Source: Viola odorata (taxonomy: Eukaryota > Streptophyta > Magnoliopsida > Malpighiales > Violaceae). Taken from it: 64,000 nt of DNA. Made by a program: the position numbers and the translations under genes. The stretch covers positions 11,919,893 to 11,983,892 of the forward strand of contig OY829545.1 of assembly GCA_963691705.1 (NCBI GenBank), read 5' to 3'. Every line of letters starts with the position of its first letter. The first letter of the stretch is position 1. The notes beneath the pieces were generated by a model. It searched no databases. It was not told the origin of the DNA and was given only the letters and a program-made list of their open reading frames with translations. Positions 25,301 to 38,663 of this stretch are shown here, piece by piece.

Positions 25301-25627
25301 ACAAACCTCATCCACTCTCTGTTGATCTTCAGGAGTAGCTTCTGCTCCGCGATCAAGAGGTTCAATGGCGTCAAGAAGTTCCTCTTTGAGAACCTTAGCA
25401 TCCTTGCTGCTTCTGTTCAAGAAAGCAGGAAAGAAAGAAACTTTAGGTATCAATCTGTCAAAGCTTGATGATTTGGTGCAGGAGAGGTTAAAAGGGATTG
25501 TTTGGTTGGAGGGTTTGGAGTTGGAGAAGCTAAAGGTGGTGACATAAGGCAATGGTGAGTGATCAGTAGAGAATTGAGCGGCAGCAAAGATGGAAGGAGA
25601 GTAGGGAGAAGAAGAAGATAAGGCCAT
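22370..25627 (-). CDS. Plastid lipid-associated protein (PAP/fibrillin), 6 exons
   Basis: Exons from 5' to 3': 25627-25307, 25199-25086, 24540-24445, 23957-23883, 22798-22731 and 22442-22370. They close to 248 residues. The first about 55 residues are Ser-rich and nearly free of acidic residues, as in a chloroplast transit peptide. The rest is a PAP/fibrillin domain with [49 protein letters not shown] and [18 protein letters not shown] near the C-terminus. Fibrillins are lipocalin-like proteins of plastoglobules, thylakoids or stroma. The sequence looks to me like the FBN3 (PAP4/PAP5-type) subgroup, a tentative placement. The start at 25627 has a GGCC-type context (ACCATGGCC). It is divergently arranged with the DUF639 gene, and a decayed copy lies downstream. 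Confidence 0.93.
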
Positions 25628-26049
25628 GGTTATGCTTTTGCTGACGCTGGGAATTTTATAAAATGTGTGCCGCTTGTGCTTTTGGGAAGTCAAAAGAAAA
25701 TGTCACCGTTTTTTCTTCTCTTTTTTATGTTACATTTTTTTTTCAACATCATTTCATAATAATTTGTGATTGTATTGTTTGTCGATTATTTTAGACCGAA
25801 GCTAAGTAGAACTTCGATAAAATGTATGTTGCTTGTTAGACACTCCGATAGAATGTTATATGTTGCTTGTTAGACATTCAGTGACTTTCTTTTCTTTTTG
25901 TGCAGGGAAAATTTCTGGTTGAGTTGGATCAGTTGATGAATAAAAAAAAATCGAGATGGCATGTGAAAAATATGGAATAGCATTTTTGTATTTAAAAATT
26001 AATGTGTGTTAGTATATGGGAGTGAGTCACCTTATTTTATAAAAGGGGT

Positions 26050-26463
26050 TAATAATATTTTGGACCCTGTATTCGTTTAAAATTATTATAATGGATCCTC
26101 CGTAACTTTGAGACTATAATAAACTCTTTATTCGTAGAAAATTACTATAATAGACATTCCGTTAACACGTGACATATTCTTCTGTCAAATGCTTACGTGG
26201 TTATTATAATAAACCATGTACTTGTCGAAAACTGTTATAATAGACTTTCTGTTAACTTGTAAGAAATCTGACGTGGAATTTTGGAAGGGAAGAAAATGAA
26301 AAAAATTAAAACCACGTAAGTGTTTGACGGAGGGATATGTCACGTATTAACGGAAGGTCTATTATAATAATTTTATATGAATACATAGTCTATTATAGTC
26401 TCAAAATTAACGGAGGGTTCATTATAATAATTTTTGATGAGTATAGAGTTCAAAATGTTATTA
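26050..26463. mobile_element. Fold-back MITE between divergent genes
   Basis: The two halves are inverted copies of each other. The left AATAATATTTTGGACCCTGT and ATTATTATAATGGATCCTCC match the reverse complement of the right end through at least 55 bases. The centre has paired CACGTGG-like and GTTAACGGAA words. It is about 414 bp with no coding sequence, and sits in the 1.2-kb space between the fibrillin and DUF639 start codons. Confidence 0.75.
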
Positions 26464-26817
26464 GTTTCATATTTTAAAAAAATATCACATCTGCCCGGTT
26501 GGGTTCGGTTCGAATAAATTGGGTGTACAACTCTAGAATTATGCCTACTATTTTATGCTTTTGCTTTTTGGCCATAATAAATGATAATAAATTAAAAAAG
26601 GAGAAAAAAAAATAGAAAAGAAAGTCCTGCTGTAATGTTGCCACTGCCCAAAAGAGAGTCGGCGGAACTCAATTTCCTCGTTGTCCACTGCCTTACAGCT
26701 AACAAATTCTCTGCTTCTCTCTCAGTCGTCTCTAGCTAGTTACATGAACTGAAAGAAAGCTTGATCCTTTAAAACACATTCCACATCATAAAGAGGGTAT
26801 TTTTATCAAGAATCAAG

Positions 26818-29800
26818 ATGCTTTCGAAATTCCCAAGTACCCATTTGAAACCATTCCCAGCTCAACCCAATTCCCTGTTCTCGCATAAAAGAGATTGTTT
26901 TTCCAAGTTTGGGTACCCTGCCGGACATTCTTCTGAGCGCAGGTTGAAGTTTAAGCTTTTGGGTCAATCCCCTGGCGACAAGTGGAAGCTCTCTGATGTT
27001 GATACCAGTAAGGCTCATCTTCTTTCACTAACAATTTTCCAATTTGGCTTCTTTCTTTCTTGCAGATTTGTGTGTTTTTATGGCATGAGTTTTGTTTGTG
27101 TTCATCTTTCATGTTGTAGTTGTTGAAAGTGAGAACTTTTGCTTTTTTGTAACAAAAATACACTAGAAAGGAGAAAACTTTAGATCATGGGCTGAAGCAT
27201 GAGTCTAGTTTTTGCTTCCTTAGGCATTGCCCTTGCATGAACAGAAACTTGTGTCTGTCTATACCCTTATATTGCATGCTTGCACTTGTCTATTCACGGA
27301 CTATACCAATGCATCAAGTTTGTGCATTACAGCTTATTATGATTTGCAAAATACTGTTTATTAATAACCAATGCCACTTTCCTGTGTTTTCAATATACCT
27401 TACTAATTTGTCTCTCATGCCAGATGCAGTGCAACAAAGAGTGTATTCATGGCTTTCTAAGGCCCAAAATTTTCTCAACGAGGTGACCTCGCCGCTGGTT
27501 AAACCTGCCCATGCTGGAAAGCCTGATCCTGCTGATACAATTGGTACACAAGAAATGGAAGAAATGTTTATGACAGAACAGACTATTTCTAGTAGGACGC
27601 CAAGTGGGGTTTTTTCACTGGCTGCTATAGTATCTATTGAGCAATTTAGCAGGTAAAACCATGTAGATCTTTGAAGTTTCTTGTATTCGTGTCTACAGCG
27701 CAATCAATTCTCTCCATAAAACATAAATTTTGTTCAGTGAGAATCACTCTACTTTTATTTTATTTATTTTGTTGTGTCTAAAAGAAATGTCTCCACAGGG
27801 AGAGGAAACTATGACTATAAAGAAAGATCCTGATTTGTTAAAATGTATTGTTGTTTCAGTTATGGGATTATTGTAAACAAGGTTTTCTGTTCTCTTTGCT
27901 TTGATAACTCATTTGCTGAATGTTGCGTCGCCTCTTATACCTTTTCAGTAAGCAATTGTGCTTGTTAGAAAAACACACTTAAGTCTTGTATTTTGATCAT
28001 CGGACTTGCCTTATTCAGACAACAGCGCTTCTATAAATGTTTCATAAGAATGCTTTTCTTTCACACTGCTAAATTAGTCTTCTCTGCCTATCATACTGAT
28101 CAAAGAATTACATCTTGACTCTAAAATATTAAGATTTGCAGGTTGAATGGATTGACTGGGTTTAAAATGCAGAAGATATTTAAAGCGCTTGTAGCCCCAC
28201 CTATTTATAATGATGCCCGGAATTTGGTGGAGTATTGTTGTTTTAGGTTCTTGTCTAGGGACAACTCTGCAATCCATCCTAGCCTGAAGGTTTGTGCATC
28301 TAGTACAAGTAGACTTCTCTGCTTTCCACTTTTCTATTAGCACATGGTACGATTTATAAATAAGTTCTGTTTGGCTATTTCATTTAAGATAGCAATCTTT
28401 TATTAGAGAACAAATGTGTTTCACCTAGAAGATGGATTTTATTGTACGAGTTGTTGGTTTCCCCATATATTTTCCGTGGGTACACTCAAGTATGTTTTCT
28501 GAATTGTCTTTTGCTGTCTGCAACATCAGAAAACAAAATGCTTCTTTATTGTTCATCTTCCTTGTCCTTTAGCTAAAGTATAAGAAGAATATGACCATAG
28601 GAGTTGAAATCCAATCCACTATTCAAATAAGTTAATCCCAGGATAAAATGAGAAGATGATTGAGTTCGTATTTTCCACATATCACTAAATTGAAAAAAAT
28701 TCTGACTTATGTGTGACTCCACTAGATACCTGTTTTTTCCCCCACAGAACTCTAAATTTATCTTTATCTTTCTACTCAAAGTATAACTTTGCCTGTTATC
28801 ACTTGTCTCTCTTTCTCCAAGTCTCTCTTGTTGTTGGTAGGCCCTCTTTTAAATTTACTTTCCAATTTGTTCAGTGCCAATTTATTCGTTATGATTGAGA
28901 TGCCAGTTGCCCTTGATAAATAGTCACTGATGATTTGGATTTCTCTAGAAAGCAAATTTTATTGAATCATAAAGAAAAATATACATTCATTTTGTGAAAC
29001 TCGGGAGAGAGATCAAAGGAGATAGAGAGACTGTGAGAGAGTTTAGGAGATTGAAAGTGTGAGAGGAGGGATAAGAGCTGTTTCTCCACACAGAACAGGA
29101 TAAGTTGTGTTTTAATTTTTTTGAAAGTGTCACACATGTCGTTGAAGTTTTGTAAGTGAAGGCATAATTGTGTTGAGCTAAAACTGGTGCTTTGTTGATC
29201 TGTCTTTGTAGGAGTTAGTTTAGACGGTTCCTTAACATTCTTGCAACTCATGAACTTGGAATGTTGTGGTTTTGTCGGTTGATGACATCAAAGTTTACTG
29301 CAATATTGTTCATAGCATATCTTAAAATTGCTGCAACTGAAGCCACTAGCTTATAGCTTTATTTTCCTCTGATGTAATCTGTGCCCCTCCACATCTATTT
29401 ACTGCTGGTCTGCACACCTACACTTTCTTGGAAGTTTAGGTGTTGTTCATTTTTCTATTTAAATATTTACCTTTTTAATTCTTCTAATTTGAGGATTTTT
29501 CTTTTTTTGATAAGTAATATAAGACAAACTTGGCATTTTTGCAGGAACCAGCATTTCAGAGACTAGTTTTCATTACAATGCTTGCATGGGAAAGTCCTTA
29601 CCGCAAAGGATATGGTTCTGAAAATGCTTCTTTGCAGGTCCATTTTTCGTGTTTCCTAACTTCTTAGTCAGTACTTGCAGCATTGGAAATTACCAAATCA
29701 TCGAATTCGTTTGTCATGCCTGCTGTGTGTTTCTTAATTTTTGATCACCAACGGTAAAGCTGTACAATGTTTTCATTCAAAGTAAAGAAAATTCAAAGTA

Positions 29801-32800
29801 GACCTTGATATCCCAAGCCTGTGTTTGCACTACTTTCTAAACCTCTTATGTCTAGGTTAACTGGTGTAGTGCGATCTATACATTGGCCGTCTCCCTATCG
29901 CCTTATACTCAAATCACAAAATGTCTAGAAACAGAATAAATTGGGATGGTAAATGAATTGATCAATGAAATTGCATTTCTAGTCTCTCTATCCAGCTGAG
30001 TTTCTTCATTGATGATTCTTTTGTGGGAAACATCATGGTTATTTGGATTTAATTGTTACTGAACTGTGGTTATAATACCTGTAATTATGGTAGAGTTCAC
30101 CTTTTTTTTTTCCTGTCAATGTCATTTAGATTTTTGTCACTGATGGTTTTGGAAATTTATGTTTCTTGTTGGCATTGAAGGGGGAGCTTGTAGGTGAGGA
30201 GGCTTTTGTGCGTATTGCTCCTTCTATTTCAGGTGTGGCTGATCGCTCCACAGTTCATAACCTTTTTAGGGCTCTTGCTGGGGATGGACAAGGGATCTCT
30301 TTGGGCTTGTGGCTAACTTATGTTGATGAACTCATCAAGTGAGCTCCATCTTGTCCTTTTGAGAGAGATATTGTCAATGTGGCTCATAATTTCGTGACAC
30401 TTTTGCCTGAAATCATATAATTGATACAGTATCTCTTTGATTACAAAATGGAAAGAATGTCAAATTAGAATGTATAAATTTCATTACTATGTGTATGTCT
30501 ATGATTAGAATTACTGGACATTAAGTGCTTTGGTATGAAGAGTAGTATTTGCTGTATAGAAAAACTACGGTGAAAAACACTGTTGCGTGTGCAGGGATGC
30601 TCATCTCCTCTGTTCCTGCCTCCAATGTTTTTCACTCTCTTCATTCCCCTCTGCTCTCCTGAGCTAAACCTCATGCTCACATTTTTGGTATTAGACATTA
30701 GTGTTTAGGCAGTTCTAGGGTAGAAACTGCGGCTGCTTTTCACAGTTAAGATGCACTTGTGATTCGATCCATGTCATAAAGATGAAGCACATTTTGTATG
30801 ATGCAGCAGCACTAAGGAATCTATTGTTCTTTCAACCTTCTTGTTGTATTACCCTGCCACCTATAGAATCTTTTGGCTATGAACAACTTGTGGGAGTGTA
30901 TGTTTTCTTGTTTGATACCATATTTATGTTGTACTTAATTTTTAACATCCTGAAAACTTAATTCTACTGTCTTATTGAAGAGTTCATGAAGGAAGGAAAT
31001 CATACCAGACTCGTGAATATGCTCAGCTTTCCGGGGAGAGAATCTTATGTATTGGCTCTAGCAAGAAGCGGCCTGTTCTAAAATGGGAGAAAAACATGGC
31101 ATGGCCAGGGAAAGTTACTTTAACAGATAGGGCGCTTTACTTTGAGGTAGTCATAAAGCTTTTGTTGATGTTTGTTGTATAAGGAGTACTTGCTTTAATT
31201 GGTGCTTTTACTATTAAAATCCTTTCACTTTGATAATTGTTTTTGGTAAGAGTTCTCTGCTAATAAGTTGAATCTTGTCGTGTGGCTTTTCTAAAGAAAT
31301 ATTCATTATGCCCCCACAAGTGTGCATACTGTTTTAGATTCCACGTGCTGTAAATTTCCATGTAGTAAGAAAAGTCGCTGTTATTCTCAATTAATTCTAT
31401 TCTCGTTAATTAGAGTTTTACTAACCACTTTTTGTTGAGATTTCATTTAGTTAGGTTGCTAGTTGCTCTGTTCTCCGTATGCCTATGTGTTTTCAACTAT
31501 TAACATGTCATGAGATGTTGTTGATTGGTTGAAAACTGTGACTCAAGTTTTTCACCCCTCTACTCTTCTAGTTTTCCTCTTTTTTGTCTGCTGTTTCTCT
31601 TATCTTTTGCTCTGCCCCCACACACAAACCCCCAACCCCCCTCTCCCGCTCCCAATTCTCTGTCCTTGTTGTCCATGACATGGGGAATTTTCTATTCTCA
31701 TCAGTTCTTTGTTCCCTGACTCTTACATTAATAAAAGTTGTAATATATTGTATGTGGTGTAATCTATAGGACTAAAGTTTTTGTCCTAAATAATTATCTT
31801 AACATGCTTGTATTGCAGGCAGTCGACCTACTTGGGCAGAAAGATGCCATAAGGTTTGATCTTACAAGAAATGGCATACTTGTAGAGAAAACAAAAGTTG
31901 GACCTTTGGGTTCTGATCTTTTTGATTCAGCAGTCGCTATTTCATCTGGTCCCGAGTGAGTAAGCTTCTTCAGACCTGTCTTTATGGAATTGTTTTCAGT
32001 TGTGGTTTCTTGGCTGTACAAATGCATTTTGTAAACGATGACTATGCTGTCCTGTATGTTAAGCAACTGCTTGTGATTTGTTTCTTTGCTTGTTGACCTA
32101 TATGCTATATTGCATGCATTCACCTGCAATGTGCTTCTAAACTTTAGCAGTCCACAGATTTACTCTTTTTTTTTTAACCTTAAGTCAAGTTTTAATCTGA
32201 TTTTACTGTGTTTAATGTTACATCTTTCCATATTGCTTCAAACTTCATGATCCATTTATTTATTTCTTCAAATCTGACAATTGAGTGAATACTCTTTGCA
32301 AGATTCTGTTAGATATTCTTGCACACATTGTATTTTTATATTTTTACACAGGTAAGTTGTGTTTACGTAACACTCTTGTAAAGGATCATAATGACGGGAA
32401 TAAAGTAGCTTGATGAATTTCAGTTATCCTGAAAATATGATTATTTACACATATACATCTTTAGTTGTAAATATAAAGCTATTGTCTAGATTTTGTACTT
32501 ACAATTCCTTTCTTGTTCAGATCAGAGAGATGGGTTCTAGAATTTGTCGACTTCGGAGGTGAATTGAGACGGGATGTCTGGTTTGCCTTTATCAAGGAAG
32601 TAATTTCTTTGCACCAGTTTACGCGTGAGTTTGGACCTGAGGATGGTGATAAATCAATGTTTCAAGTGTATGGTGCCCAGAAAGGGAAGGAAAGGGCTAC
32701 CGTAAGTGCCCTAAATAGTATTGCCAGACTTCAGGCCCTTCAGTTTATGCGGAAGATGGTAGATGACCCCATTAAACTTGTCCAGTTCTCATATTTGCAA

Positions 32801-35516
32801 AGTGTGCCCTATGGAGACATTGTTTGCCAAACTCTAGCTGTATATTATTGGGGTGGCCCATTAGTTAAAAAGTCTACTGAGGTAGAAGATCAACCAGCTC
32901 CAGTTACAAGGCTATCTGAGGAAGTGTTGGGAACTAGTAATAATGTGTTTGACATAGATGGTAGTATTTACCTACAGAAATGGATGAGGTCTCCTTCTTG
33001 GTCTTCAAGTGCTTCCCTTAACTTTTGGAAGAACGCTTCAATGAAGCAAGGGTTAGTACTAAGTAAAAATCTTGTTGTTGCTGATTTGACTCTTGTAGAG
33101 AGGTCAGCACTAACATGCAAAGAAAAATGTCGTGTGGTTGAAAAAACTCAAGAAACAATTGATGCTGCAATGATAAAGGGGATCCCAAGTAACATTGACC
33201 TGTTCAAGGTTTGGTTGCTATTCTTTTCCATCTTTTATTGTTCTTCTAAATACTTTTCTCTTTTAGTGAATGGGGCTGATGGGTTTACTTACTAGATGAT
33301 ACATAGTTTTCACAGAACTGGTTCTATTATTGGTAATTGTAGTGCAGATGTTTGTTTTCTGGCACGAGGCAGATTGCAGGATCAGTTGATACATGTCCTT
33401 GGTTGAATGGTGGTGAAATTAAAATTTGGAGTTGTGTTTTTTCATGAAAGTAGAAGAGAATAGGCTGAAATATCAGAGTTGTTTGAAGTGGAACAATAGA
33501 ATAAAACTTGGATTTTTTCAGGAAAACCTCTAGGATTGTATTAAATTGATAACATGAACATGGACCCTAAAAAACTAGGACCAGCAGCACCATTTATATT
33601 AGTATGTACTCTGAACAGAAATCTAATGCCCATAATGATGAATATTCAACTTTTAGATCACATCATTTTTTATTTGATTGAAATAAGCGAATGAACTGTT
33701 TATTGGACTTTTCACGTTGACCTTGTGCAGGAACTGTTGTTACCACTGACTTTGATTGCCAAGAATTTTGATAAACTGAGGTGCTGGGAGGAGCCGCATC
33801 TGACCATCTCTTTTCTTGTATTTTCGTATTCAATTATTTTCAGGTAGATTTACTTTTTTAATAACTATTTGTGGGGCAATAAGAATTAGCTTTCGTCCTT
33901 GCATTTCAATGTTTACATATTGCTTAATGTGCTTTGTTGCAATCATCTCTTACCAAGAACATGAATTACTCTCCTGGACGATGATTCATTTGATATTTTG
34001 TGTGTGTGAGTTTATTCAATGTTTGAAGGCTCATACTTGATCATTTGATTCAGCTAATCATTTTCACTTGGTTAGCTGAACGGCTTTGATCCTCAAGACT
34101 ATTAGTCTGTTTGTATAAGTTGACTAGCTTGAGGGAATAAGACAACTCTTTAAGTGTAGTTTCTTTCTCCTTTGGGTGGTATTGCATGATTGAAAAATTC
34201 TCCAATGCTACAAATTGATGATCATGTATCTTTTATCTTGTTTATGTCTACTTTTAAGAGCACGGAAGTTCTGTACATGTCATTTTTTATATCATTGCAG
34301 TAACCGGAATATCTCTTGAGGTTTACAAATAAACGTTTATGTTTCCTTTAAACCTTTTTTGACATAATAAATAACAGAGATCTTCTGATCTCATGAGCAG
34401 TAATTATACCTGGTTATGTTGTGGGAAAATAATGCTTTGGTTCAAATGTTGATCTTTGGTTTGTTTCTCTGCTAGATCTCTCTTCTTTTCACCCTCTCTT
34501 AGATTACTAGGACTGAATTGAACATTGTTTTCCTTCCATCCATCCCGCTTGTCTTGTCGTTCCTAATTTCACTCAGTTTCAGGCATTAAGTTGGTTGCTA
34601 ATCTCTCTCACAGTGGGCTGGGATACTTATCTAACAAAAAGTTGATGATAAACATTTCCTTTGCATGTTTGTGCAAATAACTTCCAATCTGTTACTGGAA
34701 TCTGAGCTTAAATGGTTTCCTTTTCAGAAATTTGCTGCCATATGTATTACCGATGATGCTGGTGAGTTTGGCAACTGGGATGCTGACATTGAAGGGGCTT
34801 AAGGAGCAAGGTCGACTGGGAAGATATTTTGGAATAGTTACAATCCGTGATCAACCATCTTCAAATACCATTCAAAAAATTATAGCTGTAAAAGATGCCA
34901 TGCGTGATGTGGAAAATTATCTGCAGAACCTGAATGTCACACTTCTAAAAATACGTACAGTTGTACTATCAGGTCAACCTCAGGTATATTAATCTTCAAA
35001 TTTTTCAATTGCTGTGACAACAGATTTAAGTACTTATCTGTTCTTCTTTGTTGAACATTTAGCTTGTTTTCCTGTTTCTTACTGACCGCTTGATAAATAA
35101 AGCATATCATCTGAACTGTAATAGTTCAGTAATTCGCTGTTGGTTTGAAGTCAATTTCTGCTATTTGATGGTTGCGCTTTGCGATCTTGGACTGTTCACT
35201 TTTTGTTCTTTGCTGTTGACCCATTGTCACTGTTTCATTAACGATGGAAACCTTTTGGCAGATAACTACTGAGATTGCACTGGTGCTGTTTTCTTTTGCT
35301 ATAATTTTACTCGTCGTCCCTTTCAAGTACGTTCTTGCCTTTCTTCTTTCTGATCTCTTCACTCGGGAGCTTGAGTTTAGAAGGGAAATGGTTAAGAGGT
35401 TTAGGACCTTTGTGAAAGAGCGTTGGGACACAGTGCATGCATCCCCCGTAGTTGTTTTACCTTTTGAAAGTGATGAATCGACAATAGCCAGTCAGGATGA
35501 GGAAATGGACGAGTAA
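26818..35516 (+). CDS. DUF639 family membrane protein, 11 exons
   Basis: Exons: 26818-27007, 27424-27652, 28142-28289, 29545-29637, 30181-30338, 30981-31146, 31819-31955, 32521-33208, 33731-33843, 34728-34983 and 35262-35516. They close in frame to 810 residues. It matches the plant-wide DUF639 family, whose function is unknown to me. The middle part (about 273-500) has a GRAM/PH-like look (ERILCIGSSKKRPVLKWEKN, GKVTLTDRALYFE), which is an inference. Hydrophobic segments lie near residues 625-660 (FLVFSYSIIF, LLPYVLPMMLVSLATGML) and 730-765 (IALVLFSFAIILLVVPFKYVLAFLL). The C-terminus is acidic (SQDEEMDE). The N-terminal about 45 residues are basic and poor in acids, so organelle targeting is possible. 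The start is the first ATG of the exon; a small N-terminal change cannot be excluded. Confidence 0.92.
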
Positions 35517-36821
35517 GCAGCACAAAGAAAGCATGTACAGTAGCGGCAAGCTGTAGATATTGTACAGCTTGATTGGTCTATTTCTTATATTCGAGTGGGA
35601 CTGCATCTGGGAGACAAAATCAAAATTTTCTTGTTAGTATGTTCAATCTGATTCATCTGACTTCTGCACATGATGCTGCATGTGTGCTGATAAAGCTCCG
35701 TGATAAAGACTCACGCTGGTAATTTTTTTATTTTGGTTCTTTTTGTTCAATTGGCTGCATCTTGGTCACAAACCGATTGACATTCTGTCTTCCTCGTTCA
35801 TTTTCCATTTTCTTGCTATATGCTTGATTTCTCTAGCACGTCCTCAAGTTGCTCCTGCCAGAGTCCTACGCTGATTGACATGGATAGTAAAGTGGTGTTT
35901 GTAGTGGCAGTAGTTTCCTTTCAGGACTCCATGCTTTGTATGAAGTTAGTCAGATTTTGATTGAATAGGTGTCTTTGAGATTGTGTTAGGTGTAGTCCTT
36001 CACTTTAGTCATGACATACATTTATCAATTGTAAATGAACAAGATCCAGTGTTATGCCCTTATAATCTTTGTATACATTTGGTTTTTGGGGAGGGGCACA
36101 GAAGAAAAGAATACAAAATAGTTTCGTAAATTGACTCTGCCATTAAATTGTGTTATTGATGGATATGTTTCATGGGCACAAGATACCCGAAAGAGCCTAA
36201 CTCCCATCTTAGGAGATGCTGTAGAATTACTAAATCTGCTGAACAATATTTGACATTTCTTCAAGACCAACAAAACTACCTTGTGGAGCGGCATGGCCGG
36301 ACAAGCCACTTGAATTGCAGAGCCTGAAAATTGCCCTGTAAGCTGGTTCTTTTCCTTTTATTTGCCACTCTTTTCTGTTTTAGCAATTTGATTTATCGCA
36401 TTTCATCAAGTCCATTGCTTGCTCATACTATGATGGAAGTAATTTTATTCATGCCAAACATTTCTGAGAATACGAATTGTGAAGAGAACGGTACAAAGAG
36501 TGTACTTTGTGCATAAACAGAAAATAATAAAACATGGTTTTGTTTGCAAAAAATTGTGTAGCACACAAACACACACACACTATACAGGTATATTGTTAGA
36601 ACTTGACAGGTAAAGCAAATGTTAGAGGTAGTGAAAGAGCGAGAATCCACCATCCTAGGGTTAGCGCATTAGCTCCATTTGACATTGTATTGCAGACAAG
36701 TCTGTTGTCATGGTAAGAGCACAGAGTTTGATTCCTGCATTCACCTCTTTCATTAGCAAAAGAATCATCAAAAGTATGACTAGTAGCAAAGTTTTTTCTT
36801 TTATGTGCATGATTGCTTCAT
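35517..36821. other. Convergent intergenic region
   Basis: It lies between two genes that point at each other, so it holds both 3' UTRs. No extra gene is supported. A short CA run (ACACACAC) lies near 36565. Confidence 0.5.
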
Positions 36822-37671
36822 TTACCGTAATGCACAGAAGGCCACAACATATTCTGTTGAAGAGCATGTCATAATACTCGTACGGTCGTCGAATGCACAG
36901 CTAGATGCTGCAGGACATACTTGTTTGAAACTGCTGGAATAATTTGTAGGTAAACATATCATGGGATCTGCATATGCTCCTCTGCAGCAATACTCATCGG
37001 TGCTGAACGCGTCGCACGCGCTCCGGCAGGCTATAACCTTCCCGTCGGACTTGACTGCAAGGTCTGATGAGCAGTTCTGTCGTAAGTCTCCGTCGCAACC
37101 TGCGGTGCTGCAGTTTCCTTTTTGCTGGAGAGGTGAGACTGTGATGGGTACATTGAATCCATCGACAAGGCTAACATCATAAAAGTCTACTACATCTCCT
37201 AGGGTAAACTCTGCTATTGTGTTGGGTGGGGTGCTTGGGCCAGTGCAGTTTAGGGAGGTGGCACAGCTACCAGTTTGGCATGTTCCATTTCCATTTTGGT
37301 CAAAGTTGCAGGCAGTTCTTGCCCATATCCGGCCGCTCCAACCTGGCGGAGCATTGTAGAAGGCGGTCTGGCCTTGTTTTAGGGCAAAACCATCTCCATG
37401 GCTGCTGTCACCTTTTGTTATAATTCCAGGCCAGATTGTCTCTTTGCAGTTGTTAACTAAGGTAAAAGTCTTCACACTCGTGGACGTATTTAGACCTATA
37501 CATTACACACACCATCATGAAATTTGGAAATAAACATGGGATTTAAAACATATTACACAGTCTCGATAAAAAGAGAGTAAAAAAATAAGAAGGAAAAGAA
37601 TTACCTGATGAAATAGTAAAAAGGATGAAAAGTAGAGCAAGAACAAGCAAAACAGAGTATATTTGAGCCAT
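36822..37671 (-). CDS. Thaumatin-like protein (PR-5 family), 2 exons
   Basis: Exons 37671-37605 and 37495-36822 join to 246 residues. The first exon encodes most of the signal peptide (IYSVLLVLALLFILFTISS). The mature part is a complete thaumatin domain: FTLVNNCKETIWPG, the GxGxCxTGxC region, PPNTIAEFTLGD, DFYDVSLVDGFNVP, EYCCRGAY, LPTNYSSSFKQVCP and a terminal FCA. The Arg, Glu and Asp residues lining the acidic cleft (in WART, AEF, GD, FYD and FDD) are present. The usual sixteen cysteines are all there, plus one extra in AASSCAFDD, where most family members have a Tyr-rich stretch. It is probably secreted; family roles include antifungal defence and stress response. The single intron just after the signal peptide is common in this family. 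Confidence 0.93.
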
Positions 37672-37680
37672 CTCTCTCAA

Positions 37681-37702
37681 ACACACACACACACACACAC
37701 AC
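37681..37702. repeat. (AC)n microsatellite
   Basis: About eleven AC units lie immediately upstream of the thaumatin-like start codon, within its probable 5' leader or promoter. Confidence 0.9.
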
Positions 37703-38534
37703 TCAGCTGGAGAAGTACCGACTGCGACATTAATTAATTAGCAGAGAAGGTTTATATGAATGCAAAAAGAACCAAAAGAGAAAGGGTTCCTTACTTACAT
37801 GCCTAACCAAACGTTGATACCTTTCTCCAACCTTTTACTCACTGCTGTATTCTTTACTTCTTTTCCTCTTTTATTATTAAAATTAAAATTAAACGAAACG
37901 AATTAGTCCCGATCGAGCCTCGTCTTTTCCGATGTATATGGTTCCCGCACTACAAACAATGGTGTCACTGCTGTGAGTGATGGTCAGTGGAGCTTGTATG
38001 GGCGATTATGGCATGATCAGATTTGGTTGAGGTTAAGGAAAACGGGTTGGGTTTTTCACTAATTTCTAAAATGGGTAAGTGGTGTGGCTTACATTGCAGA
38101 GTATTTCATTAGCATTTCAGAATCAGAAGGAGTATTGCATGAGTATTACCTTTAAAAATACATTCTAATTCATTTTTTTCATAAATTAAAAAAAATCAAC
38201 TAAATTTATTTAAAATACCCTAATTTTGAATCGGTTAATTTAAAATGAAATAATTATTATAATAAAAATAATAATTAATAAAATGTATTTAGTTAAAAAG
38301 TAACCCAAAAAAACGGAGTGACTGTAAAAAGGGAGAAAGAACATTATTGAGGCCAGGTCATTATCGTAGTTATTACTGTCAGTCGATTTATCACTATTGT
38401 GTCCAGGACCAGGTTGTTAATTTTTATTTTCCTTTTTACGAAAATGACAGTCCTACCCTTTTAGAGGTTAGCTGATTACCCATTTTACATAATTACATAA
38501 AATAAGTTTTTTTAAAAAAAAATAATACTATATA
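37703..38534. other. Promoter side of the thaumatin-like gene
   Basis: AT-rich intergenic sequence upstream of the minus-strand thaumatin-like gene. No coding sequence is seen. Confidence 0.45.
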
Positions 38535-38661
38535 CTCCCTCTGGATCATATTAATTGACTTTCTAAAATAGTAACATTCAGTAAAATAAATACTAAAAAG
38601 TTAAATAAAGTGTACAGTAACATTCCGTAGAAAAATGACGATTATTCCGATCCGGAGGAAG
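38535..38661. mobile_element. Stowaway MITE, 127 bp
   Basis: It begins CTCCCTCTGGATC and ends GATCCGGAGGAAG, an imperfect inverted pair. TA dinucleotides flank it at 38533-38534 and 38662-38663. Confidence 0.75.
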
Positions 38662-38663
38662 TA

